NCBI GenBank assembly: GCA_012295275.1
Contig: CM022665.1
Coordinates: 26,988,946-27,052,945, forward strand
Direction of reading: 5' to 3'
DNA from: Chrysomallon squamiferum
Lineage: Eukaryota; Mollusca; Gastropoda; Neomphalida; Peltospiridae
DNA: 64,000 nucleotides
A program made the position numbers and the translations under genes. The notes beneath the pieces are model-generated. The model saw only the letters and a list, made by a program, of their open reading frames with translations. It ran no database searches and had not been told where the DNA came from. Of this stretch, positions 1 to 11,919 are shown piece by piece (positions within the stretch are counted from its first letter, which is position 1; every line of letters starts with the position of its first letter).

Positions 1-633
1 GCTGAGGATGTGTGTGTGTGTGTGTGTGATCACACTAAAGATAATGTAAACTACATTTTCTGTGCTTCAGTTCTTTATTTTTATTACTAATCTTTGCTAA
101 AAACATAATAAGAGAACAGATGGCTACAACATTTTTCATTTGTTTGATAATATTATTTCATAAATAGAAAATGTTAACAACCACAAAAGATTTATATGAG
201 TTAATCTTTGCAAAGTTTCTATGGAAATAAATAAAACTGTCAAATGAAAGGATATAAAGGATGCTTCTTCAGTTTAATCAGTTAAATTTTATTTTTATTT
301 GTATACCATTGTCTACATATTTGTGGTCAAAATAGAGTAAGCTTGATGGAGATTAACTACTTAAAAAGTAAAAGTATGAATCTGTTTGTAAGTAGCTATA
401 TAAGAAATAATTTTAAATACACTTTAATGATTCAAAATATATTTAATTTAACTGGATATTTTCTGTTCTTTGTTTTTTTGTTTTTTTTATTTGTATAGTT
501 ACTCTTAATTCATAATGGCCTAATAACATGTTTTTAATACACACCTTTCTATGATTTTACTTTTTGTTTGATTTTCATAACACTAATACATTGGTTTTGT
601 TTTATATTTCTTCTGTATTTTATTTACATTTAG
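1..633 (+). other. Intron of CMTR1 (left edge)
   Basis: No coding exon is visible here. The stretch opens with a short (TG)n run, is very AT-rich, and ends in a pyrimidine-rich tract and an AG acceptor at 632-633. I read it as the 3' part of the intron before the first CMTR1 exon in the window. Confidence 0.6.
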
Positions 634-2029
634 ATACCCGATGAGTTCAGGAAAGCTCCACCTCGTAGAGAACCATTCAAGAAATTTTCTGAATTAATTG
701 GTGTAAGTTAACTGAATATGTAATTAATCTCTTTGCCTCATTCATTGTGTGTTTATTTATTACTTCATGGTTGACACTACTTTAGAAATAAATAAAATAA
801 CTGCTCAAGTTGTAGCAGTAGTGTAACAGTCATTGTTTGCTGTACTAATTCATTCTCAGTCTTAGAATGAGATTTTCCTGTTTTCATTTCTGTGTAAATA
901 TATTTGAAATAAATTCAAATAGTCTGTGTCAAAATCATGATTAAGAAAAAGCATTTGTAATAGAAATTAAGGACTAACTGTTGAATAAATAAACAGACAA
1001 TTAAAAATTTTTTTTTTTTTTTTTTTTTTGTTAACAACATTTATTAGGTACTAATTATACATTGGTCTTATACTATGATACTGGGAGTCATTCTGCTGCC
1101 ATAACAGTATTATCTTAGAAGCAAAAGATTTTTTATAATAATCATTGACAGAAAATCACATACCAAGTATCAGTTGAATGAATAACTGGCTAGAATGAGG
1201 TTTTTTTAGGTGGCAACAAATATTATTATATGTATGTATGTATATATGTAATGCATTCCTCTGAAATGTTTCCTTTTTAGGACGACAAATTAGATTACTT
1301 CAGTCACATTCCAGAAAAACTAACGAAAGAGAACCTGTCCTCCATTCACAGTATCTATGATTACATGTGTCTTGTTACTGGTGGTGACACTAGATGTTAT
1401 CTTCTTGGTCTGGGAGTAAGTGTTTTGAACTGTTGTTAAAAAAAATGTTTTATTATTTAATATTTATTGATTTGGTTTATTTATGCACCACTGTTAAGTT
1501 ATTTTTTGTTATTATTTATGTGTGTATTGTTTTAATTTTATAATATTTCTTTGTAAATGTTAGACATACAATATGAGTCTGTAAATAGGAGAAAAATATC
1601 TGTATTTATTTTTTTTTCCCATCAGAGAACATTTTTTAATAATTTAGATTTTTTAATACTAGCCTTGACTCAATTTTTTGGTCATTTAAAGAAAAAAGAA
1701 AATTATTCTTACCACTAAAACATTTATTAATGGTTGGTATTTTTTAAATAAAATTATTTTGTTTAATGTATTGTTTAAAGCATTTACAGATTTAACATCA
1801 AGCAGTTTTATTATCATTGAAAAAAAATTTCTTTCAGAAATTAAATGTGTATAAATGGGATGGCAAAAAGGAAGCAAAATGGATGAAGTTAGAAGAAAGT
1901 CTTCATGTTGAATTGCCATCTGATACACTTCTTGAAGTTGAGGTGGTGCAGGAATTAAGAGGCGAGGTTAGAGTCTTAATAAGTCTTTCATTAAATAAAC
2001 CAACGTAACAACATATATTAGATCTGCGA

Positions 2030-2092
<63 letters not shown>

Positions 2093-4949
2093 TGTTTGTA
2101 CATAATACTTCTATATGGTTTTTATGATACATGTCTGTGTGTATGTATATTTGATGATGCCACAAAGGAAAGTATTATGAAGTATACATTTTTATAATTC
2201 ATAAGGAAACTTAAATTATTAAAACATAGTTACAAAAATATATGTTTTATTTTTTCTCTTTTACATCAGGGCAGAGGTCAGAGAAGACAAATGACTGTTC
2301 ATGTTCTGGATGCTTTGTTTCTTTGTGGAAAAGATGTGAGAATGAAACACTTCAGGGAAAGGTAACACTTGAATTCTAATATTTTTCTATATCTGTTTAC
2401 AATAGTGGTTCTTACCTTTTTATTTTTCATTGTGTCATTTCAAAATAGCTGTGTCTTCTGGATTAAGTTTTATACTATGACTAAAGTATGGTGAATGCTG
2501 CAAGTGATTATGAGCATTTGTGCATCATAAATGTATAGCTTTTACTTTCACCCTGTGTTTTCATAATGTCACAGCGGTATGCTCCTCTTATAGAATCAGT
2601 GGTTTACAGCCCAGTATCATTCTGTGTATAAATCATTACACACACTTCTGTCTGTGTGGCCTGCTGAAATCACAAAACATTTTGTTTATTTGGTGAAACT
2701 ATATATAAAACTCACTGAAGTAATCAGTTAGCTGTGTTTAAGATCCAGTTAAGTTTAGATTTCCAATATAAACAAACTTTTAAATGAAATAAATGTTCAC
2801 AAGCAAAAAAGTAAAAGAAAGCCAAACACAAGGATTTATAACAATGCAAATTGGAATTTTATAATTTACAATAAATTTAACAGTACATTTCACAAGTTCT
2901 TTATTTTTAATTATTTTTTATTTAAGAATTTGATGGTTTTATTTTTATGTTGATCAATTTATTTCAGACGTGAGAAGTTACAGAAGTTTGTCAAAGCAAT
3001 CAAGAAACCCACACGCTCAGATTTAACACCTGTCAGTTTACCTGAGACATTTAGACTGGAAGATATTGAACATGTCTTTGAAAGGTATTTCATATATATA
3101 ATTTACCCAATAAATACAATGCTGTTCAGGTTGAAATTGTCTGATCATTTATTAAAACCATTATTCTATTGGTGACAAAAACACACTTGCATTTTGTTAT
3201 AAAACCATAAAAATAATTAAACCTGTAAAAATGGTTATGGTGACAAAAATGAAATCTTTTTTGTTTTACTCCTTTTGATAAATACAAAAAGAAAATATAC
3301 TTAAGTTACTAAAAGTTTTATTTTTTTATTTTTAAGACTAAAGCAGTAATTTGCATTTGGTTAAATGAAAAGATTAATAAATACTTTTATTTCACTATTC
3401 TGTTTACTGAATTAAATTGTGAAATGAGTCAAGTAGTTAGAGCACTGGTTATCAGTCACATGATCAAAGCCTGCTACTGTTAATATTAAAAAGGTATTTG
3501 TGTCATTAAGCAGTATTCAGGCTACTCGAAATATGTTAGGTATTTATTTTATCTTACACTTCGTAATGTTAGTGGTATTTAATGTATTTTACATTAAGTT
3601 TTATTATGGGTATTTATTTCATTTTGATATTTTATTTTATTCCTTATCTATTTTAATTTTTAAGTTTATTAGTGGTCATAATAACAAGAGAATTAGGTAT
3701 TTATTTATTCGTACACTATGTAATACAACTGATATTTGACATTGTTTCATTTTATGCTGTGTATCATTTTATATATGTTAAAAATATTTTCTTTATTTCT
3801 AGACTGGACATGAAGATTGTGAAAGGATCTCAAAACATGCCAAGACTTTGCTATCAAACAAATGAGGACCACTTCTTTCACCCAACAGGAATTTATTTCA
3901 TCAAGACAGTTAAAGGCAGTGCCCAAATTTTTTTTTTTTTTTTTTCTTTAATATCTTATTTGTATATTATTGGTGAATATTTTAGGCCAAAATGAATTTG
4001 AAAGAAAGAAAAAATCAAAAAGATCAAGTAGTTAATAGAATCACTGAGATAAAAAGAAGCTTCAGTTAAATTTCCAAAAATTGAATATAACCACCAGAAA
4101 TTACTGCAACAGTGAAATTTTTTATTATTTTCCTTATAATTATTTGTAAAACACATCCCAATTTCAGATGTATAATGCTATCATTTATTTATATCAATTT
4201 AAAGTTGAAATAAGTAAATAACTTTTTTAATTTATTATAGATCCATACATGATGGCATTTAGTAAATCATCTCAGAAGAAGTATTGGTACAACATACACA
4301 CAAAGAATTCAACATTTGACTGTACTCAAGAATGCATAGCATCTGTCAGGTAAATATATTTTAACTGAATATTAAGCCTTGAGACCAGAAATGATCTTCC
4401 TGTTTTTTTCTGGACAAAGGCTTAATGAATAAATAGTGAAAAGTAAAGAACATAATTGTATTTAATGGACACAAATTAATGCATTACTAAAGATTGGTCT
4501 TTGGTAATTCCAGTTTAATCAAAGCCCAATAAATAGTATTGTATGTATTTGTGTGTGTGTTTGTATGTATACTTATATATATAGAAATATATCCTTTAAA
4601 GATTGTTAGTGAAACTACTTCATTAACTGCAGATTAAGGATTTTCAATTTTCCACTTTTTCAGTTCAATATTGTGTCCACTAGTTTAATAAATACCACTG
4701 AGTGAGCTTTCCACTGTAATGATTCCTTGCTGCAAATATAATCATTTTACAAACACTGTACATACATTTGAAATCTGGTGATTATAATTTTATTTTTTTT
4801 ATTTACATTTTTATTAAAGAGATGGAAAGCTTCACAGTCTGCAGTGGATGTGGAAAGATGGGGCCAAAGTTCATGACAGCCAGACTTCAGCAGATCCTTC
4901 CAAACTTTCTCGAGAAAACATGTTAAATTTTGTGCACAGCAAAAGGTGA
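634..4949 (+). CDS. CMTR1: Cap-specific mRNA (nucleoside-2'-O-)methyltransferase 1, C-terminal part, 8 exons
   Basis: Coding exons: 634-702, 1281-1415, 1838-1966, 2270-2361, 2968-3084, 3803-3915 (or 3918), 4241-4349, 4820-4949 with stop TGA at 4947-4949. All phases chain correctly. The product (about 297 residues seen) matches the C-terminal third of CMTR1, which in the nucleus methylates the 2'-O-ribose of the first transcribed nucleotide (cap 0 to cap 1). The catalytic RrmJ-type domain and the G-patch would be encoded left of the window. The exons seen cover the catalytically inactive guanylyltransferase-like domain (for example RREPFKKFSELIG, KLNVYKWDGKKEAKW, MTVHVLDALFLCGKDV) and then a WW-like region (DPYMMAFSKSSQKKYWYN), known in the family to bind the RNA polymerase II CTD. 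The protein ends FVHSKR. The donor of the sixth exon is unusual: either GC at 3916 or a weak GT at 3919, in frame both ways. The gene is convergent with RBM34. Identification is from remembered family sequence. Confidence 0.93.
2032..2089. repeat. Compound (TG)n/(TA)n microsatellite
   Basis: A TG run followed by a TA run just after the third CMTR1 exon, in the intron. Confidence 0.9.
3425..3490 (+). mobile_element. tRNA-derived SINE relic (possible)
   Basis: In a CMTR1 intron, about 60 bases resemble the 5' part of a tRNA. An A-box-like segment (TAGTTAGAGCACTGG, near 3434-3448) is followed by an anticodon-arm-like segment and a degraded B-box-like segment (TGATCAAAGCC). It is too diverged to be a working tRNA gene. 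A decayed tRNA-derived SINE head is the simplest reading. Confidence 0.4.
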
Positions 4950-5065
4950 TCAGACATTTCAGATGTAAATGGACGTTTCTACTCCTGACTTAAACTGTAA
5001 TGGCTGGTGCCAGTCACTTTCTTTGTAGCAAAACTGAAATTTTACTGTTTACATTAAACTATAAA

Positions 5066-5071
5066 AATAAA
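5066..5071 (+). terminator. CMTR1: Poly(A) signal AATAAA, CMTR1 (proximal)
   Basis: Canonical AATAAA 117 bases after the CMTR1 stop, the first canonical signal downstream. A second AATAAA lies at 5705-5710, so alternative 3' ends are possible. Confidence 0.5.
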
Positions 5072-5704
5072 ATGATAAAACGCTTTTTGAAAAACTAACA
5101 CTAGTGTAGACTATTTTCTGTCAAAATAGCATAAGTATTGGCAGGTTTTTAACAGAAGTAACTTCAGTGTCCACATTTATTGAAAAGGTAACATTTCTGT
5201 TGACAGTTTGTTTACAGGAGAAACAAGATTATTATTGCATTCAATTTATCACTATGTAAAAAGTAACATGACTATTCACTGTATAGATACAAAATAATGA
5301 TAACTGTAACATATGTAAACAGTTAACAGAAAATTTTATTTATCCCTTGATGGTTAATTTGAAGGAAATACAACTTTGTTGACAGTTGAGTGAAAAGGAA
5401 CGTTATTAAATGTTTTTTTATAGGAAAACTTGAATCTTTAATTAGATTTGTAAGGTTCAATATTTTTAGATGAAAGTTAGGAATATTATTTTATAGTTAC
5501 ATATATAAACTTTCATAATTGTTTTAAATTATGATTAATGTTACTTTAAAATTTTTAGAACTGGAACATTTTTTTTTAATGCTATCTATGAACTGTATTT
5601 GCACAATATTTTTGTAAATCGTTAGCATGTTATTAAGCTATTTTTTAAAAATAAATTATACTCAAGGTGAACTTTAAAATTTTTTGTATGCACATATTTA
5701 TAAA

Positions 5705-5710
5705 AATAAA
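5705..5710 (+). terminator. CMTR1: Poly(A) signal AATAAA, CMTR1 (distal)
   Basis: A second canonical AATAAA about 750 bases beyond the stop in AT-rich DNA. In such a background this hexamer is common by chance, so usage is uncertain. Confidence 0.3.
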
Positions 5711-6632
5711 AGTACTTAATCTTTTTTCTAAAAAATTTTAACTGTTTTATTGCCCCACAGACTGTAATTACTACATTTCAGTTTCATAACATGCTATACA
5801 TATACATATTCTCATAGATTTTTATAGGGAGTATTATAAAAAATCTTTTTACACTTACAAAACATTTGCCTATTCTTTAACCACTTTTACCTTGCAGTCA
5901 TCTGTTGTATTCATATCCTTTTGAAAAATTTATAATGTCATTATAATTTAAATATATTTTATAATAATAGAAATAAATTTTGATCAGATGCATTTTTGTG
6001 GTGAGGGTGCATAAAAATTGAAATTAGATAAATATCATCCATGACTATAATTAGCTAGTTTGCTTCATTTGTGAACCAATGAGCAGTTTTTAATTACAAT
6101 GCAACAAATGCCTCTGATATATTTTTCATGTCTGTAGGATGTTTAGCAACTAATCGTATATTAATAGTTCAATGGCAGGTGGCATTAATCAAAATTAAAT
6201 CACATAAGCGCATAAAAAAATAAAAATAATGCTTTTGATTCTTGAGATGTCATTAACACTTTAAATTCATCTTAATCTGAAAAATAATAATATTCAACCC
6301 TTGATTTAAGCTTCATAACATTCTAGTTCTCCTACTACAAAATCTTAATAAGATACTGGTATTTTTATATTACTGTTAAATTTAAAGATTGAATAGAAAA
6401 ACATTAAATTCTTGCTAGATCCTTCTGGAAATCAAAAATTGGTCATTAATAATTATTTCACTCCAGAAGTTGTAAAAGGTGATTAGATAATATTGTGTTG
6501 GCTGTTTTTTCCTATCTACAGTAATGCAACATGAAACCCTTTTAATAAGATGGGTACAAGTAAATCTTCAAAGTCCATTGAAACACAAGAGTTTTATTAC
6601 CAACAAAAAATACCATGCATGAGTGAATTTAT

Positions 6633-9600
6633 TTATTTATTTGTACTGGGTTTAAATAATTTGCCTTTCTGCTTTATTGTGCTGTGCTTGTGTTTGTGCT
6701 TTGATGCTGCCCCATTTGTTTTTTTCATTGGTTTCATATCATTTTTCTTCCTCTTTTCTTTAAAGTTTGAAGCTGTGTTTTCAGATTTTCTTTTCTTTTT
6801 CTTTTCCTTCATTACTTTCATTGGTTTTCTGTCAGCCTTTTGAAACTTGCGCTTAAACTGTTTTTCCAAAATTCTTCTTTTGGCAGGATTTTTCTTAGCA
6901 ACATGATAAAAGTTAAGAATCATTATGAAGTGGATAAAATTGAAATATTTTATAAAAATCATTAGTGATTAGTATGCACTGTATCCTGGAAAATATCTCT
7001 TGCTGAAATTGATCTGTAAGCCTAGAAATGTTTAATAAAATTTTGAAATTATGTTTTAAAATGAAAGGAGAACTTATTTATTACATCATTAATAGACAGA
7101 CTTAAGAAAATTTTGAATAAAATATGTTGCTTGTATTTATTCTGAAAGGATATTTTTGTTGAATCCCCTGAATTAGAACATCTCTTCACACGAATTTCCC
7201 TGCCTCCTATTTCAGAAGATCTCAACATTAGGGCAATAGTAACAGTGCTTGGATCCTGCAACAACCAAACATTTTCTTTTTCATAAAATGTAAATTGCTT
7301 ATTGTGTGAAAAATTTAAATGACAGTAATAGAAGGATAAAAAAAATTTCAATACCAATATTAAATATGCAAATTTAGCAAAATAACAGAGGAACATGATT
7401 TGAGAAGAGGACTTAGGCATTATGTCTCAAAAATTAAAAATCACCTGAAATTTAGAATTCAGTTAACAATCAAGTAAATTATGAGATAAAAATGTCAGAT
7501 AAAAACAAAATTGACTAAACCTTTATATATCAAAGAGTAAAGGAGTATTAAATCGTATATATTTTATATATAATCAGTGTATCAGTACATTACCTTGAAC
7601 TGAACATAACCAAAACCTTTGCCAATGCCCGTCTTGCTGTCTCTGACAATTCTCACATTTTCAATTTTTCCACATCTTCGAAAATGACTGCGTAGATCTT
7701 CTTCTTCCAGAGCTGTAAATATCCATAAAATAAATGGATTTTCTTTTTAAAATACCATGTTTATTTCAACATTTTTAACTCACTGAATGACAGTATTTAA
7801 AAAGAATATTTTTTATCTATGAAGGTAGGCATAATGAAAAATGATGTTCAATATCTCAGTAATTTTCTTTTAAACCATAGTTTTAAATGACAATGTCTAA
7901 CAAGATTATCAAAAGAAAGAACTGTTCTTTCCCCTCTGCCCTTTTTCGTCTTTTTAATTTTTTATTTAATAAATGAAGTGAAAAAAAGAAAAACCTTACC
8001 AAAAGGCAAATTTCCAACAAATACAGATTTAAAGCTATCATGCTGAAAACAAAACAAAATGATTATGTAATAACATTTATAAACTTAAATAATTATCTAA
8101 TGTCTATAATTGTATTAAAGTTCTATTTTTTCATGCTCAAATGTATGCCTTGTTTCTACTCGAATCAGTTTTCCCGTTCTTTCTTATACCATGAATAAGA
8201 AAATAATTATAAAAAGATTAATTTCCTAACACAGAATACTTTTTAGTATATTAAAACCTTCCATCCGTTACTCTTCATTTGGACTTTTCCTCCATCAAGA
8301 ATGGTTCTATCAGCATGTCTTCCCATCACCTAAATTTCTCTTAATTTGTTTCCAGTGATCTTTATATTTTTTATTGTTATTATGAATCTATGCTGAAGAA
8401 ATGGGCAAATCGCATCCACATTTTGTTTACAGAAAACTGATTCTTTGAGATATTTCTGTTCTCTTACCATTTCTCCACATTAAAATGATTATCATTTTTT
8501 TATTTTTGAAACAGTTGTGTACACAGTTTCATTATTTTACAGAGGAGAAATGTTATTAATAATCATCACTCACCTCATTGCTCCTGGATGCCAGGTCAAC
8601 TCTCAGGTGAAGTCCTTGCAACAGATGACCATTTCTGAAAGCAATAAATTGTTTTTAAAGTTCAATCTTTTATAGATTATAGTCATGTAGGATGGATTTT
8701 TTAGAGTTAGAATCTTTTTTGTCACATTTTTGTGTTAGGTGTTTGGACACACAAATCAGTTGATCAGTATATTTCGTAAGATGTTAATGTTTTAAACAAC
8801 TTACTCAGCAAGTGCATTCTTTGCTGCAGATTCTTCTTTGAAGCAAACAAAAGCAATCATGTTGTGTCTGTTTGGATGAAATTCTTTACTGAAAAATAAT
8901 TTATTCCATCTCGTGAATTACTGTTGTCATTTTATGATTGCATAATAAGAAGAAAACATCAGGAAATAAAGACGGCATATTCATGAAAGTAGTTTTTAAA
9001 AATACTTACTTAATAACAACAAGCTTTTTAGGTATTTTAGGATCTACTGTTGGCTGCAAAAAATATAAAAAAAAACAAAAAATCAAATATTATAGTGAGT
9101 GTGGTTAAAGAAACTTATTACATATTAGAAAAACAAGTGAAATATATTTTATTTTGAAACTATGGCCAACATTTGTGGCTGAATTAAAAATATGAACTAC
9201 ACTCGGTGTCCCATGATTAAATGTATCCACTTACTCATTTAATATTACAAATGATCAAGACATTAAAAGAATGTTTATTGGCTGGGTTTTTTTTTCAAAT
9301 GTCTGTTAATAGTATTAATACAAATGTCTTCTGTCCGATGTTCATGTTAAAAACCAGTTTAAAGATACAGGATGTATTAATTAGAGTATAATATATTGGT
9401 CATCAATAAAGAAAATTTTAAAAAGTAACCAAACTGAATACTGGATACTCACAGGACATCGGAATCTGAGATTTTCTATTTTACCATGTTTTGAAAATAT
9501 TTTCTTTAAGTCCTAAGAAAGCACACAAAAAAAAGCAAACAGAAATAACATTTGCAAATATATTACTATCTGTGTTGAGATGTTAACCAGTATTTACACA

Positions 9601-11148
9601 ATAAATGAATCTACAGTATAATACTTTAAAACAGAAACATTTATATATTAAGTTATTAAGTTATTAATTTATTGCTGGCAAATCTATTTTCAGAAAATAC
9701 TACAAATATTAATGTTAGGATTAAAACAAAGCAAATTATAATATATGTATGTATGTATGTAAGTGTGTGTGTGTGTCTGGATGGATGTATGTATAAAATC
9801 ATTATATTTAGAAAATAGGTTAAATGATTAAGATTACTTTTTTTGTCACTGATACAGAGACATTTCCAACAAAAACTGTCCTCCTGTCAACCTCTGGATT
9901 TTGTTCATGTTTCTTCTTTTTCTTTTTTGTCATAAACCTTGAATCTTCATCCTCAGACTCAGTGTCATTATCAAATTTTCTTTTTCTAGATTTTGGTGGA
10001 CTACAAAAATATAATTATGGGAATTATTATTATTTTCTAGGTTGGTTAGTATGTATAATTTTCTTTTTAATTTTTTTTGATACTCTGATAAGGAATACTT
10101 TATTCATATGCATTAAGTTATTCCAAAAAGAACTACTCTATTTTTGTTGAGAGGAACATGACACCAAAATACAATTATAATTTAAATTATGGATATTCAG
10201 GATAATAATTATTATTTCATTAAAAATAACAGATGTATCAAAGTAGGATTTTGATAAATATTATGTTCCATGCATAAATATACCCATAAACAAACAACAA
10301 ACACACATACATAGATGTACCAAATATTTTTTATCAGTAAATACATTTGCTTAAAAAAGGTTTCACAATCTTCAGGTATTCTAAAGACGAACTGTTTTAA
10401 TGACAAATGATGCCAGTTTTGAAAGTGGCAACTTAATGTTACAAAATACAAAAGGCCATGTATAATGAGAGATAAACAAAAATTTCTACCTGGATGAAGC
10501 TGTCTCGAGAAGTGATTCATGTACAATCCCCTTTGGAGGGCAGAATCCTTCATTTGTTTTTCAACAGTCTGCAAGCATTCTTCACCACCTGTTTGTTTAT
10601 CTACAATTTTTTTTTTACCATCATGTTTTTTGGACTTCTAAAATAAATAGAATAAAGAATAATTATTACCAATGTAAAATTTAATTTTCTTATTATATGT
10701 AAAACCAATATTATGAAAGATTATGAATTATGTGTCTTCCTTTTTTTTTTCTTTTCTAAACTAAAATTTAATTACATATTTTATTATGTGCACATCAGCC
10801 CATTCACTTGCCAAACTAATGGTTACAGCAGCAAGGGACATAAACACACCATATCATGAGGCATTGGCTAGATTGGGAAATATTCAAAATATATGCACTA
10901 AAGAATTTGTTATATCGAGCTAGAATGCACCCAATTCTTAGAATAAAATAAAATAAAATAATAAGCTGAAAGCACATGAAATGTAAGTAGGCCATTTACT
11001 TTAATTTCACCTTTAATTTTGGTACTGTACAGTCAACAGAAAACAAATCAGCTAGTGGTTTATTTGAATCAGTTTCTTCTGTTGTTTTTAAATGGCTGCC
11101 AGAAAGTAGATTAGCAACTTGACCAACAAAATATTTGTTCTGTGGCAT
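6633..11148 (-). CDS. RBM34: RNA-binding protein 34 (Nop12-like), about 11 exons
   Basis: Minus-strand exons in transcript order: 11148-11011, 10637-10490, 10000-9838, 9512-9453, 9053-9010, 8888-8805, 8634-8574, 8042-8000, 7712-7594, 7255-7190, 6893-6633 (TAA at 6635-6633). About 395 residues, near the family length of about 430. RBM34/Nop12 proteins are nucleolar and act in pre-rRNA maturation. The N-terminus reads [17 protein letters not shown] and then LADLFS, a family hallmark. A Lys/Glu-rich linker follows, then RRM1 (RNP2 [11 protein letters not shown]1 MIAFVCF, ending LRVDLASR) and RRM2 (RNP2 [12 protein letters not shown]1 GKGFGYVQF), then a very basic Lys/Arg tail typical of nucleolar proteins. 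Two joints are unresolved. Exon 2 ends in phase 1 while exon 3 opens needing phase 2. The donor after RRM2 strand beta-4 is unclear: GT at 7189-7188 keeps frame but shortens the strand. An acceptor just upstream of the ATG implies an upstream 5' UTR exon. Confidence 0.88.
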
Positions 11149-11156
11149 TGTCAGCT

Positions 11157-11919
11157 CTGAAAATGTGAAAGTAAATTATTAGGAACATTCAAACAGTAAA
11201 CAAAATGTTATATAAAATTTTAATTATTATTTATAATTAACATCTTGTTTATTGTCATAACTAATATACTGGACCTTAATTTTAGAAATATATTATAGCA
11301 AAGATAGTAAGTATCATAAAAAAATTAAAAATAAAAATATTGAGAAACATTCTTTGAGATGTTGACATGTGTTAGTTCTGTTATCAAGTCATTTTTTGGA
11401 GGGGTTGTATATTTTTTATCTGAGTGTCAAGAATAAAAATGAGCAACAATAATCTATGACATACTTGTCATTATTGATATTAACCATAAGTATACATTTT
11501 AAAATATACTAGTTTACAGTACTAGTACATCAGACTAATTTACTTATTTAGTGTAAATCAGACGAAAGAGAGAGAATAATGAAGCAGTTAAAATGACTCC
11601 ATGAAACAACGATACCTTATACACATTACAAATTAATTCAAATAAAAACTGAATACAAATAAACAGCATACCAAACTTTTGTTTTTTATGAAATAATTAT
11701 ACACGTGATTACAGCAAAATTGTTGATGTCTGACGTAAGGGAAATAACTCCGAATGAATTGCTTGAATCATACTGGGACCGTCTTTATCTATGATGCGCA
11801 TGTTCGGAAGCTAATGATCAACCCCCATTGAAAACAAAAAGTATTTATAATGACGCGAAATCGTTGTTTAATCTTGTAAATTACCACTATTGGTAATCAT
11901 TTGGTTGTTTATTAGAATA
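11157..11919. promoter_or_regulatory. Bidirectional promoter region, RBM34 (-) / MAP4K (+)
   Basis: The two genes diverge with about 770 bases between their first recognised coding exons. The part nearer MAP4K (about 11.70-11.92 kb, continuing to 12.2 kb) is sharply richer in CpG than the surrounding introns. Motifs seen: CACGTG E-box at 11702-11707, CRE-like TGACGTAA at 11731-11738, NRF1-half-like TGCGCATGT near 11795, and GACGCGA near 11853. No TATA box is convincing. RBM34 probably has a noncoding first exon in this stretch, because an acceptor AG lies just before its ATG. Motif calls are by eye. Confidence 0.55.

Larger units (their letters stand above)
4950..6632. other. Convergent 3' UTR/intergenic stretch between CMTR1 and RBM34
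   Basis: AT-rich DNA with no conserved coding segment. The left part is presumably CMTR1 3' UTR with AATAAA motifs at 5066-5071 and 5705-5710. The right part presumably holds the RBM34 3' UTR on the minus strand, whose stop is at 6633-6635 and lies beside AATAAA-like motifs (TTTATT on plus, about 6632-6646). The boundary between the two transcripts cannot be placed. Confidence 0.55.

Noticed and set aside
6550-6843. 97-codon plus-strand frame rich in Phe
   Set aside because: Antisense shadow of the Lys-rich last exon of RBM34.
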